50,908 bases of DNA from Clostridiales bacterium DTU073 (GTDB lineage: Bacteria; Bacillota; Peptococcia; DRI-13; DTU073): assembly GCA_001512665.1 (NCBI GenBank), contig LFSF01000028.1:66779-117686 (forward strand), in the 5' to 3' direction. Positions within the stretch are counted from its first letter, which is position 1, and each line of letters opens with the position of its first letter. Below, piece by piece: positions 15,848-24,395 of this stretch. The position numbers were made by a program, and so were the translations under genes. Under the pieces are notes generated by a model. That model saw nothing but the letters and a program-made list of their open reading frames with translations. It was not told where the DNA came from and searched no databases.

Positions 15848-17251
15848 ATGTGTAAAAAAATAACGCAGTTTTCTGGACGGACAGCTTTTTTCTTGCTATT
15901 TGTCTGTATGTTTTGCAGCTCATTAATAGTGATGCCGTTGATGACATATGGAGCCGAATCTGAGGTAGAGATGATTGAGAGAAGTCTGCAAGCAATGAAG
16001 ATGATTACCGCAGGTAAAGATCATTCTTTAATCTTAAATAAAGATGGTAGTTTAGTAGCTTGGGGATCAAATACCGATGGTCAGTGTAATGTACCATCAG
16101 GTAATGATTTTGTAGCAGTTGAGGCAGGATGGCACCATTCTTTAGCTTTAAAAGCAGATGGCAGTGTAGTGGCTTGGGGGATGAAACATTATGGTCAGTG
16201 TAATGTGCCGGTTGAGGCCCAAAGAGATGTTATTGCTATTTCCGCAGGCAGTTATTTTTCAATGGCTTTGAAAGCAGATGGCAGTGTAGTGGTTTGGGGT
16301 TATAATGAACATGGTCAATGTAATGTGCCCGAGGAAGCTCGAAGCGGTGTTATTGCCATCTCTGCCGGTGGTTTTCATTGTTTAGCCTTAAAAGCAGATG
16401 GTAGTGTAGTGGCTTGGGGTGATAATAGTATTTATTATAAACAGTGTAATGTACCTGCAGCAGCGAAAAACGGTATAGTTTCCATTTATGCGGATTGTTA
16501 TCATTCGGTAGCTTTAAAGAATAACGGCAGTGTAGTGGCTTGGGGAAATAATGAGTACGGTCAATGTACTGTACCTGCAGAAGCCAGAAGCGGTGTGATC
16601 GCAATAGGTGCAGGTAATAGGCATTCTATGGCGATTAAGGCCGAGGGTAAGGTGATTGTTTGGGGAAATAATGAGCATGGTCAATGCACTGTACCTGTAG
16701 AAGCCAGAAGTGGCGTAATAGCGGTAATATCAGGGTGCTATCATAATTTGGCTTTAAAAAGAGATGGGAGTTTAGTGGCATGGGGTCTTAATAACAAAGG
16801 TCAATGTAATGTCCCCGAGCTGAATTTGCTGGGCAGGTTATCTAATTTGATTATTAGTGCAGGGACTTTTTCACCCGGATTTAATCCTAACACCTTAAAC
16901 TATTCCGTAAATATAGAAAATATGGGTTCGATAGCACTGGTAGCTATTTTGGAAAATCCCAGACATATTCTTAAAATTAATGGAGAGGAACATGCTAGTG
17001 GAGTGTCAAAGACGATTACTTTAACGGAAGGTGTTAATAAGATAAGAATTGATGTCGATAGCGGCAGTCTTATCTGTACATATACGATTAATGTAAATGT
17101 TGTGAATACTATACCTGTATTACCGTATATACTTGTTGAGTGGCATATGGATGAAGGAAAGCACACGACAGTAAATGATTCCAGTGGGCTGGAAAAACAC
17201 GGTACATTAAATGGGGCGGCATGGGTAGAGGTATTAAGGGGTATGGTTTAA
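15848..17251 (+). CDS. Secreted RCC1-repeat protein, N-terminal part of a frameshifted gene
   Basis: It begins with a signal peptide (hydrophobic residues 13-34, likely cleaved after TYGA). Seven RCC1/BLIP-II-type repeats of about 40 residues follow (residues 48-325, consensus VIAISAG..HSLALKADGSVVAWG.N..GQCNVP), predicted to form a seven-bladed beta-propeller. Next is a cadherin-like beta-sandwich domain (about 327-420, LGRLSNLIISAGTFSPGFNPN). The start of a LamG domain (VEWHMDEG..TTVNDSSG) then runs out of frame and stops at 17251. The missing LamG part is in the +1 frame from about 17230. Probably a cell-surface adhesin or carbohydrate-binding protein; the function is not known. AAAGGAGAG lies upstream. 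Confidence 0.8.
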   Translation: MCKKITQFSGRTAFFLLFVCMFCSSLIVMPLMTYGAESEVEMIERSLQAMKMITAGKDHSLILNKDGSLVAWGSNTDGQCNVPSGNDFVAVEAGWHHSLALKADGSVVAWGMKHYGQCNVPVEAQRDVIAISAGSYFSMALKADGSVVVWGYNEHGQCNVPEEARSGVIAISAGGFHCLALKADGSVVAWGDNSIYYKQCNVPAAAKNGIVSIYADCYHSVALKNNGSVVAWGNNEYGQCTVPAEARSGVIAIGAGNRHSMAIKAEGKVIVWGNNEHGQCTVPVEARSGVIAVISGCYHNLALKRDGSLVAWGLNNKGQCNVPELNLLGRLSNLIISAGTFSPGFNPNTLNYSVNIENMGSIALVAILENPRHILKINGEEHASGVSKTITLTEGVNKIRIDVDSGSLICTYTINVNVVNTIPVLPYILVEWHMDEGKHTTVNDSSGLEKHGTLNGAAWVEVLRGMV

Positions 17252-18144
17252 GGTTTTATGCTGACGGAAATAAGGTGAGTATAAATAAGAAAAGTCTTAA
17301 TCAGCTTGCCAATTGGAGTTTTGAAGTTTGGATTAAGCCTGAAGGATCCGGATATTTGTATACGGAAGGGAATCCTTGGGAAACGTTGATTCTGGGAATT
17401 ACTGATGATAATCAGTTGCGAATCAGTACATGTCATAACGGAAGACCCGGGAAGTGGTCTCACTATTATTCTCCGGAAAATATTATTAAGAGAAACGAGT
17501 GGAATCATCTGGTTGTGACGTTAGAAAATGGTGATGTAGGAGTTAACAGTGGTGTAGTTTGCTGTTATGTCAATGGTAGACTTGTTGATACAGGCAGACT
17601 GGGTAGTTTTAGTAATGAATATACTAATAATGCCGTAATAGGAGGTAATATTGGGTATGAGGTCGGACAGCTTCCTTTTACCTTTAAAGGTATTATGGAT
17701 CAAATGACTTTATATTCCATTGTACTTACACCGGAAGATATACTCCAAAGATATAATCAAATGCTATTTGTGCAAGACATCAAATTAACTACTATTGATA
17801 ATAAAGAGTTAATGACCTGTATGTTGCAGGATTCCTTTTTATGCAAATTAAGCTTTGAGTTGTACAAAACCATAGACACTTTAGAGTTGGAATTTGAGAT
17901 GCCTTCAAATATTATCATGGAATCAATCATGAATATTATGAAGGATGGTGTAAAGTCTGACTTCATTAATGCTACTATTGAAGAGAATAAGTTAATTATT
18001 ACACAAGAAGGACAAGCTCTAGAACCAGGTAAATATGAAATGCAAATATCGATGTTTAATGGTCATGTCTTTTCGGTAAATACGAAAGGTCATGATAGTG
18101 AACCGTTACTAGTGGAAATTGTGGAATCTCCCAATATTCTTTAA
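17221..18144 (+). CDS. LamG plus conserved C-terminal domain, 3' part of the frameshifted RCC1 gene
   Basis: This frame continues the gene begun at 15848. It opens with the missing LamG/concanavalin-like sequence (IKGYGLRFYADGNKVSINKK, WSFEVWIKPEGSGYLYTEG, NEWNHLVVTLENG, residues 5-185). A C-terminal domain of about 115 residues follows, homologous to the end of the next gene: C-x-L near the start, LELEFEMPSNI, and ITQEGQALEPGKYEMQ. The ATG at 17221 has no convincing ribosome binding site and lies inside the upstream frame, so it is probably not a real start. A single missing G in the GAGGT at 17228-17232 would restore one 765-residue protein. Confidence 0.65.
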   Translation: MGRGIKGYGLRFYADGNKVSINKKSLNQLANWSFEVWIKPEGSGYLYTEGNPWETLILGITDDNQLRISTCHNGRPGKWSHYYSPENIIKRNEWNHLVVTLENGDVGVNSGVVCCYVNGRLVDTGRLGSFSNEYTNNAVIGGNIGYEVGQLPFTFKGIMDQMTLYSIVLTPEDILQRYNQMLFVQDIKLTTIDNKELMTCMLQDSFLCKLSFELYKTIDTLELEFEMPSNIIMESIMNIMKDGVKSDFINATIEENKLIITQEGQALEPGKYEMQISMFNGHVFSVNTKGHDSEPLLVEIVESPNIL

Positions 18145-18209
18145 TATATAACAGCTTCTTAGTGCAAAGGGAGTTTAATCTTAAAACAATAAAGAGAGGG
18201 GGTAAATTT

Positions 18210-19691
18210 ATGCAAAAGATTAAAGGGTTTTTTAAGAGGATCTCTTTGCTACTCATTTTAATTTTTATCTGTGTTGTGATCCTCCTAACACCACATGCTG
18301 AAGCTGCTACATTTGAACAAGCACAGGAGTATGGAAAAAGGATGAGTTCAGGTTCATATCATGCACTTGTAATAGATTCTGAGGGAAATGTGATTGCCTG
18401 GGGAAATGACGAATTGTATAGTGTGGTTCCTGAGGGGATATCCAATGTGGTAGATGTTAAGGGTAGTCGGGTTAGTAATGCTGTAATAACGTCAGATGGT
18501 ACTGCTTATATATGGGGTCGTGATTTTAATTCCTCTTTTCATACCGGCAGCTATCGTTTACCCGGTATATATCGAGGTCGTGTTATTGATGTGGGATTTA
18601 CTTATAAACATCCTTATTATGGGGGTTATGATGCAATTTATTTACTTCTATCTGATGGTACTATTGCAGGTGGTGAATATAAATCTACTGCAACGGGAAT
18701 TAGTTTTACGGGAAAGGCAAATTTACCAGCGGAAAATTTTGGTTTTAAGGCACTGGAGTGTGCCGGACATCGTTGCGTTGGGTTAAAAACAGATGGTACT
18801 GTTGAAGTATGGGGAGGACTAATTCAGGAAGAATCTATACATAAAGCACCTAAAGGCTTAAGTGATGTTATAGCCATATCGGCTTCTGATACTCATACTT
18901 TGGCCTTAAAATCTGACGGTACTGTAGTAGCCTGGGGAAGTCCCGCTTATCCTCAAGGCTGGAGAGATATGCCTAAGGATTTAAGTGATGTTGTAGCAAT
19001 ATCTGCTGGTAATAATTACTCTTTAGCTTTACTTAGTGATGGTACTGTTGTGGCTTGGGGGTCTGAACCATATTATCTAAATGTTAAACCTGATGCTTAT
19101 AGTGATTTAGTTATACCTGAAGGATTAAATAATGTTGTAGCCATATCTGCCGGTAATCCGTCTTTTGCTTTACGAAGTGACGGTACTATTGTGGCTTGGG
19201 GTGATAATAGCTACTGGTTCTGGAATTTTCCTGATGACCTTTTCTTAGGACCGGTAGAGGAACCGGAACAGGAGCCTGAACAGGAAGAAGAGCCGATTTC
19301 TAATATACAAATTAAGTCTACAGATGAGACGGCATTAACTAAATGTATACTCAATAGTTCCTTTATTAGCCGGGTTAGCTTTAATTTAGACGAGGCTGTC
19401 AATAGTGCGGAATTAGAATTTTCGCTGCCTTCAAATGTGAGCATTACTTATGTTATGAATGTAAAAAGAGAAGGGAGCTCAGATGTAATTAATGTTGCCA
19501 TACAGGATAACAAGGTAATTATCAGCCAGGAAGGTCAAGAACTTGCTCCCGGCAAATATGAAATGCAACTTTTATTGTATTGCACAAACATGTTTAAGAT
19601 AAACACCAAGTCTTTTAGTGATACTACAGAAGTAATTAATTATTCGAGTACACCTTTGCTTATTGAAGCTCAGGAGCAAATTCAATCCTAA
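18210..19691 (+). CDS. Secreted RCC1-repeat protein with shared C-terminal domain
   Basis: A 493-residue protein starting MQKIKGFFKRI, with a signal peptide (hydrophobic residues 12-28, probable cleavage AEA|ATFEQ). The ATG at 18210 is preceded by AGAGGGGG and is preferred to an upstream in-frame start. Six or seven degenerate RCC1-like repeats follow (DGTVVAWGS and VVAISAGNNYSLAL types) up to about residue 350. An acidic Pro/Glu linker (EEPEQEPEQEEEP) leads to a C-terminal domain of about 120 residues (LEFSLPSNV, ISQEGQELAPGKYEMQ) shared with the gene before it. No LPXTG, SLH or other anchor was recognised, so the shared domain may serve for surface attachment. Confidence 0.78.
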   Translation: MQKIKGFFKRISLLLILIFICVVILLTPHAEAATFEQAQEYGKRMSSGSYHALVIDSEGNVIAWGNDELYSVVPEGISNVVDVKGSRVSNAVITSDGTAYIWGRDFNSSFHTGSYRLPGIYRGRVIDVGFTYKHPYYGGYDAIYLLLSDGTIAGGEYKSTATGISFTGKANLPAENFGFKALECAGHRCVGLKTDGTVEVWGGLIQEESIHKAPKGLSDVIAISASDTHTLALKSDGTVVAWGSPAYPQGWRDMPKDLSDVVAISAGNNYSLALLSDGTVVAWGSEPYYLNVKPDAYSDLVIPEGLNNVVAISAGNPSFALRSDGTIVAWGDNSYWFWNFPDDLFLGPVEEPEQEPEQEEEPISNIQIKSTDETALTKCILNSSFISRVSFNLDEAVNSAELEFSLPSNVSITYVMNVKREGSSDVINVAIQDNKVIISQEGQELAPGKYEMQLLLYCTNMFKINTKSFSDTTEVINYSSTPLLIEAQEQIQS

Positions 19692-19704
19692 TATTTAGTA
19701 TTAA

Positions 19705-19746
19705 TCAAAACAGGTCGGAATAGTTAATCCGACCTGTTTTGATGTC
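19705..19746 (+). terminator. Bidirectional intrinsic terminator ending the RCC1 islet
   Basis: A perfect 15-bp stem: TCAAAACAGGTCGGA (19705-19719) and its complement (19728-19742), with an 8-nt loop and TTTT within the right arm. It isolates the islet from the fapR promoter. Confidence 0.88.
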
Positions 19747-19791
19747 TTTAAAAAAATAATAATGTTATGTGTTATTTAATATAAATTTTAC

Positions 19792-19820
19792 TTGCTAAAT
19801 ATATAAAATATATTTATACT
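19792..19820 (+). promoter_or_regulatory. Sigma-A promoter of the fapR-plsX-fab operon
   Basis: TTGCTA (19792-19797) and TATACT (19815-19820) are 17 bp apart, 38 nt before the fapR GTG. The start point near 19827 falls inside the FapR-like operator that follows. Confidence 0.65.
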
Positions 19821-19825
19821 AGGTA

Positions 19826-19842
19826 TTGATACCTGATAATAA
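19826..19842 (+). promoter_or_regulatory. FapR operator
   Basis: The 17-mer TTGATACCTGATAATAA differs at only three positions from the Bacillus FapR-type site TTAGTACCTGATACTAA as I recall it. An additional AGGTAT-TG-ATACCT inverted repeat (19821-19834) overlaps it. It sits on the transcription start region of fapR, so bound FapR would block its own operon until malonyl-CoA releases it. Confidence 0.7.
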
Positions 19843-19857
19843 AAGGGGAGGTAAGCA

Positions 19858-20412
19858 GTGGCTAAGAGGTTAACAAAACAACAACGACAGTTACAATTAT
19901 ATAAGTTAATCGAAGCCCATCCATTTGTCACAGATGAAGAATTAGCGAAGCATTTTGATGTTTCCGTACAAACGATACGATTGGATCGCCTAGAATTAGG
20001 CATACCTGAATTAAGAATGCGAACAATGCAGGTAGCAGAACAGAAACATCAACAGGTTAAGGCGCTGGTAGCTAAGGAGATGGTAGGCGAATTAATAGAA
20101 TTGCAATTAGGTCAATTCGCTACTTCTGTCATGGAAGTTAGACCGGAAATGGTGTCGGAAAAAAGTCGAGTTTGTCGAGGCGATTATATTTTTTCGCAAG
20201 CTAATGTATTAGCGGCGGCTTTAATAGATGCAGATATTGTTTTGACGGGTAGTGCCAGGATACGTTTTCGTCGTCCCGTATATCTTCAAGAAAAGATTAC
20301 TGCTCATGCCTTTTTGGCGAGAAAAAAAATCAATAAATATTTGATTAAGGTTGTCTCTAAAGTTGGAAATGAAGAGGTGTTTGTGGGTAAATTTATTTTT
20401 GCTGCAAAATAA
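19858..20412 (+). CDS. fapR: Transcriptional regulator of fatty acid and phospholipid synthesis FapR
   Basis: FapR represses fatty-acid and phospholipid genes and is released by malonyl-CoA. The 184-residue protein has an N-terminal DeoR-like helix-turn-helix (KRLTKQQRQLQLYKLIEAHP, then DEELAKHFDVSVQTIRLDR, residues 3-50) and a C-terminal hot-dog-fold ligand domain (about 75-184) with GDYIFSQANVLAAALIDADI near 103. The GTG start has a GGGGAGG site. It heads the operon, and plsX is 15 nt downstream. Confidence 0.93.
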   Translation: MAKRLTKQQRQLQLYKLIEAHPFVTDEELAKHFDVSVQTIRLDRLELGIPELRMRTMQVAEQKHQQVKALVAKEMVGELIELQLGQFATSVMEVRPEMVSEKSRVCRGDYIFSQANVLAAALIDADIVLTGSARIRFRRPVYLQEKITAHAFLARKKINKYLIKVVSKVGNEEVFVGKFIFAAK

Positions 20413-20427
20413 GAGGGAGGTAAAATA

Positions 20428-21477
20428 ATGAGAATCGTTGTTGATGCCATGGGTGGAGATCATGCCCCTAAAGCGATAGTAGAAGGTGCTGTTCGGGCAT
20501 TGCATTTAGATCAGGATTTACAATTGATTTTGGTGGGTCAAGAAAAGGCTATTTCTGAATATTTACCCACGGATTATGATCAGTCAAGACTTAGTATTCA
20601 TCATTGTGAAGAAGTAATAGCTATGGATGAACATCCGGCTTTGGCTTATCGGAAGAAAAAAGATGCGTCGATCACGGTAGCTACTCGTTTGGTAAAAGAG
20701 AAAAAGGGTGATGCTGTGGTTTCCGCCGGGAATACCGGTGCACAAATGGTAGCTTCCCTTTTTGGCTTAGGACGTATCAAAGGGATTGATCGTCCGGCTA
20801 TCGGTACGGTTATGCCAGGATTAAAGGAGCCGAAATTTCTTTTAGATGCCGGAGCTAATGCCAATTGTCGTCCGGAACATTTAGTGCAGTTTGCCATGAT
20901 GGGCAAGGTTTATGCGGAAAAGATTTTGGGTATTTCTGAACCGCGTGTGGGTTTGGTAAGTAATGGCACGGAACCGACAAAAGGGAGTGATTTAACGCTT
21001 AAGACATATGAATTATTACAAAAAAACTCAGGACTTAATTTCGTAGGAAATGTAGAGGGCAGAGATTTTTTATCAGGGGATGTAGATGTGCTCGTTTGTG
21101 ACGGTTTTGTGGGAAATATTATTTTAAAAGTTTTAGAAGGAACTGCTGGGAGCATTTTTACGGTTCTCAAAGAGGAATTGCAAATGAATTTGCGTAGTAA
21201 AATGGGTGCTTTTTTGCTCCTTCCGGTCTTTAAAAGAATTAAAGCCAGGATGGATTATTCCGAATATGGAGGGGCTCCTCTTTTAGGTGTTAAAGGTATC
21301 AGTATTATTTGTCATGGTAGCTCTAATGCTTATGCTATTCAGAATGCTATTCGGATAGCGTGCTTATGTGTGGAAAAGAAAATGGTGCAAGCTCTAGAGG
21401 AGAGTATTTCTATAGAAAATAATGATAATGAGGTATTATCAGAGAGTATGGAAAAGGATGGTGAAACAAATGTCTAG
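20428..21477 (+). CDS. plsX: Phosphate acyltransferase PlsX
   Basis: PlsX makes acyl-phosphate from acyl-ACP for PlsY, the first step of phospholipid synthesis. The 349-residue protein has the family start MRIVVDAMGGDHAPKAIVEG, then VVSAGNTGAQMVASLFGLGR near 92, LLDAGANANCRPEHLVQFA near 138 and EYGGAPLLGVKGISIICHG near 275. It overlaps the fabH start by 8 nt. It is co-regulated by FapR. Confidence 0.96.
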   Translation: MRIVVDAMGGDHAPKAIVEGAVRALHLDQDLQLILVGQEKAISEYLPTDYDQSRLSIHHCEEVIAMDEHPALAYRKKKDASITVATRLVKEKKGDAVVSAGNTGAQMVASLFGLGRIKGIDRPAIGTVMPGLKEPKFLLDAGANANCRPEHLVQFAMMGKVYAEKILGISEPRVGLVSNGTEPTKGSDLTLKTYELLQKNSGLNFVGNVEGRDFLSGDVDVLVCDGFVGNIILKVLEGTAGSIFTVLKEELQMNLRSKMGAFLLLPVFKRIKARMDYSEYGGAPLLGVKGISIICHGSSNAYAIQNAIRIACLCVEKKMVQALEESISIENNDNEVLSESMEKDGETNV

Positions 21478-22468
21478 CAATCCCCGCTCAGTGGGAATTG
21501 TGGGGTTAGGCTCCTGGTTGCCGGATAATAAAATATCAAATTATGATTTAATGAAGCTTGTTGACACTTCTGATGAATGGATCTTAAGCCGTACAGGTAT
21601 TTCTGAACGACGTAAAGCTTCTGAGCAGGAGGCGGCATCCGATTTGGGGCTTATGGCGGCGAGAAGAGCTCTTGCTGCAGCTAATGTTCGACCAGAAGAA
21701 ATTGATTTGATTATCGTGGCAACAATTACTCCTGATATGTTTTTCCCTGCGACAGCGTGTCTTATCCAAAAAAACTTAGGAGCGATTAACGCAGCAGCAT
21801 TTGATTTATCGGCGGCTTGTTCCGGCTTTATATATGCCTTATCAGTAGGTAGTCAGTTTATTGCTAATGGACATTATGATACTGTACTTGTGGTTGCTGC
21901 TGAAGTAATGACCAAGATTATTAATTGGGAAGATCGTAATAGTTGTATTCTTTTTGGTGATGGTGCAGGAGCGGCTGTTTTGCAACCGGTTGCTAAAGAC
22001 TCAGGATTTTTGTCTTTTGAATTAGGGGCAGATGGGACCGGAGCTGAATATTTGCAAATTCCTGCCGGTGGATCACGTAAGCCGGCCAGTTTAGAAACTG
22101 TATTAAATAAAGAACATTTTTTGAAAATGAATGGTAATGAGGTCTTTAAGTTTGCTGTAAAAAAAATGGGTGATATATCTGTTAAAGCTTTAGAAAAAGC
22201 GGGTTTAACTGAGGAAGATCTTGATTATTTGGTTCCCCATCAAGCCAATACCAGAATTATCGATGCCGCTAGGAAAAGGTTAGGGCTTGCTGAAGATAAA
22301 GTTTATATTAATTTAGATAAATATGGGAATATGTCTAGTGCTTCTATTCCTATAGCTTTGTCTGAAGCAGTAGCAAAGGGGTATATTCAAAAAGGAAATA
22401 TTATTCTGTTAGTGGCTTTTGGTGCCGGCTTAACTTGGGGTTCTGCTGTAATTAAATGGGCAATATAG
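21470..22468 (+). CDS. fabH: 3-oxoacyl-ACP synthase III (FabH)
   Basis: FabH starts fatty-acid chains by condensing acyl-CoA with malonyl-ACP. The 332-residue protein has the catalytic triad in FDLSAACSGFIYAL (Cys), VPHQANTRIID (His) and YGNMSSASIPIAL (Asn). The ATG at 21470 was chosen from AAAGGATGG upstream and the conserved N-terminus (SVGIVGLGSWLPDNK). An in-frame start 48 nt upstream would add residues inside plsX with no family match. Confidence 0.96.
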   Translation: MSSNPRSVGIVGLGSWLPDNKISNYDLMKLVDTSDEWILSRTGISERRKASEQEAASDLGLMAARRALAAANVRPEEIDLIIVATITPDMFFPATACLIQKNLGAINAAAFDLSAACSGFIYALSVGSQFIANGHYDTVLVVAAEVMTKIINWEDRNSCILFGDGAGAAVLQPVAKDSGFLSFELGADGTGAEYLQIPAGGSRKPASLETVLNKEHFLKMNGNEVFKFAVKKMGDISVKALEKAGLTEEDLDYLVPHQANTRIIDAARKRLGLAEDKVYINLDKYGNMSSASIPIALSEAVAKGYIQKGNIILLVAFGAGLTWGSAVIKWAI

Positions 22469-22479
22469 GAGGGGAAAAA

Positions 22480-23454
22480 ATGTTATCAACGGAATTGTGT
22501 AAGCTTCTGCAGATTAAATATCCAATATTGCAAGGTGGTATGGCTTGGGTGGCAACAGCAGAGTTAGCCGCAGCAGTATCAGAAGCCGGAGGTTTAGGGA
22601 TCATTGGAGCGGGAAATGCTCCTGGTGAAGTGTTACGACAACAGATTTTAAAAGCTAAAAGTTTGACGAAAAAGCCTTTTGGGGTAAATGTTTATTACCT
22701 TTCGCCGTTTGTAGAGGAGGTAATTCAGGTTATTTTGGAGGAAGAAGTAAAGGTTATTACAACCGGGGCAGGGAATCCGGGTAAACATATTCCCAAATTG
22801 AAGGAGAAGGGAATTAAAGTTATTCCGGTAATACCTTCGGTAGCACTTGCTAAGAGGATGGAGAAAACAGGTGCGGATGCAATAATCGCCGAAGGAATGG
22901 AATGCGGCGGACATACGGGGGAATTGACGACAATGGCTTTGTTGCCTCAGGTTGTTGATGCGGTAAAGATTCCTGTTCTTGCTGCCGGAGGAATAGCTGA
23001 TGGTCGTCAGCTTGCTGCTGTATTGTGTATGGGAGCACAGGGAGTACAAATGGGGACACGGTTTATTTGTGCTGCTGAATGTACAGTTCATGAAAATTAT
23101 AAACAGGCGGTACTTAAGGCTAAAGATAGAGACACCTTTCTTTCAGGGTATAATGGACATTATGTGCGGGTATTGAAAAATAAATTGACTCAGGAATATC
23201 AAAGATTAATCAAAGAAGGAGCCAGTGAGGAGGAACTGGAAAAACTGGGGGTAGGTCGGTTACGTGCTGCGGTAGTGGATGGCGATACTGAAATGGGGTC
23301 ATTAATGGCCGGACAGGTAGCGGCAATGGTACAGAAGATTCAGCCGGCACGGGAAATTATTGAAGAAATAATCACCGAAGCGGTTAAGGTTTTACAGGAG
23401 AAACCAAAATTGTTGATTAAAGGAGAAGAAATTTTATGCGAAAGAGAAAGGTAG
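22480..23454 (+). CDS. fabK: Enoyl-ACP reductase II (FabK)
   Basis: An FMN-dependent reductase that completes each elongation cycle, used in place of FabI. It has 324 residues from the ATG at 22480, 5 nt after the GGAGGGG site. Motifs: YPILQGGMAWVATAELAAAV near residue 15, VITTGAGNP near 88, EGMECGGHTGELTTMALLPQ near 135 (catalytic His) and VLAAGGIADGRQLAAVLCMG near 168, with the flavin phosphate site in GAQGVQMGTRF. It overlaps fabD by 19 nt. Confidence 0.93.
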   Translation: MLSTELCKLLQIKYPILQGGMAWVATAELAAAVSEAGGLGIIGAGNAPGEVLRQQILKAKSLTKKPFGVNVYYLSPFVEEVIQVILEEEVKVITTGAGNPGKHIPKLKEKGIKVIPVIPSVALAKRMEKTGADAIIAEGMECGGHTGELTTMALLPQVVDAVKIPVLAAGGIADGRQLAAVLCMGAQGVQMGTRFICAAECTVHENYKQAVLKAKDRDTFLSGYNGHYVRVLKNKLTQEYQRLIKEGASEEELEKLGVGRLRAAVVDGDTEMGSLMAGQVAAMVQKIQPAREIIEEIITEAVKVLQEKPKLLIKGEEILCERER

Positions 23455-24395
23455 CCTTCCTTTTTCCGGGACAGGGTTCTCAGTATGTAGGTATGGGTAA
23501 AGAATTTTATGAACAATATCCTACAGCACAAAAAGTTTTTAAGCTAGGAGATAATGTGCTGGGCTCTCTCTTAAGCACACTGTGTTTTAATGGTCCTGAA
23601 GATGATTTAAAGATGACGGCTAATACACAACCGGCGATTTTACTTACTAGTGTAGCAATCCTAAAGGTGGTGGAAGAGCACGGGATAAAACCGGATTATG
23701 TAGCGGGTCATAGTTTAGGTGAGTATACTGCCTTAGTAGCGGCTGGTTCATTGACGATTAGTGATGCTGTTTGGTTAGTTCGTCAACGCGGGCTTTTGAT
23801 GCAAGAAGCCGTGCCTCCGGGGCAAGGTACGATGGCCGCTATTATCGGTTTAAATGCGGAAAAGGTTCAGGAGGTCTGTGCTGAGGCGGCGCAGGTAGGG
23901 ATAGTTGAACCGGCGAATTATAATTGCCCGGGGCAAATAGTTATAGCGGGACAAACACAGGCTGTATATAAAGCTATGGAGATAGCTAAAGAGAAAGGGG
24001 CCAAAGGTGTGGTTCAATTGGCGGTAAGTGGACCTTTTCATTCCAGTCTTTTGAAAGATGTATCCTCTAAATTAGCTGATGTTTTGGATCAAGTGATTAT
24101 TTCGCGGGCATGGGTACCCGTGATAGCCAATTATTCGGCTGATTTGGAAACTGATTCTACGGAAATTAAAGAAAATTTGATTAAACAAGTTAGTGCGCCG
24201 GTGCTTTGGCAGCAATCGATAGAACGGCTTTTAGCTGAAGGTGTGACTACATTTATTGAAATAGGTCCGCAAAAAGTTTTAACTAGTTTAGTGAAAAGGA
24301 TTGATAAAAAAATAGAAATGTTTAATATTGAAGATAGAGATTCTTTAGAGAGGACCATTTCCTTTTTTGGGGAGGTACAAGAGAATGTTGGTTGA
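23436..24395 (+). CDS. fabD: Malonyl-CoA:ACP transacylase (FabD)
   Basis: FabD loads malonate from CoA onto ACP. The 319-residue protein has the opening KVAFLFPGQGSQYVGMGKEF, the nucleophile elbow GHSLGEYTALVAAG (Ser near residue 92), and the catalytic His in AVSGPFHSSLL near 200. It overlaps fabK (19 nt) and fabG (11 nt), so translation of the block is coupled. Confidence 0.96.
   Translation: MRKRKVAFLFPGQGSQYVGMGKEFYEQYPTAQKVFKLGDNVLGSLLSTLCFNGPEDDLKMTANTQPAILLTSVAILKVVEEHGIKPDYVAGHSLGEYTALVAAGSLTISDAVWLVRQRGLLMQEAVPPGQGTMAAIIGLNAEKVQEVCAEAAQVGIVEPANYNCPGQIVIAGQTQAVYKAMEIAKEKGAKGVVQLAVSGPFHSSLLKDVSSKLADVLDQVIISRAWVPVIANYSADLETDSTEIKENLIKQVSAPVLWQQSIERLLAEGVTTFIEIGPQKVLTSLVKRIDKKIEMFNIEDRDSLERTISFFGEVQENVG

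Noticed and set aside
15999-16835. CRISPR-like or minisatellite DNA repeats
   Set aside because: The approximately 120-nt periodicity is the RCC1 protein repeat; units diverge at synonymous and other positions and lie within one open frame.
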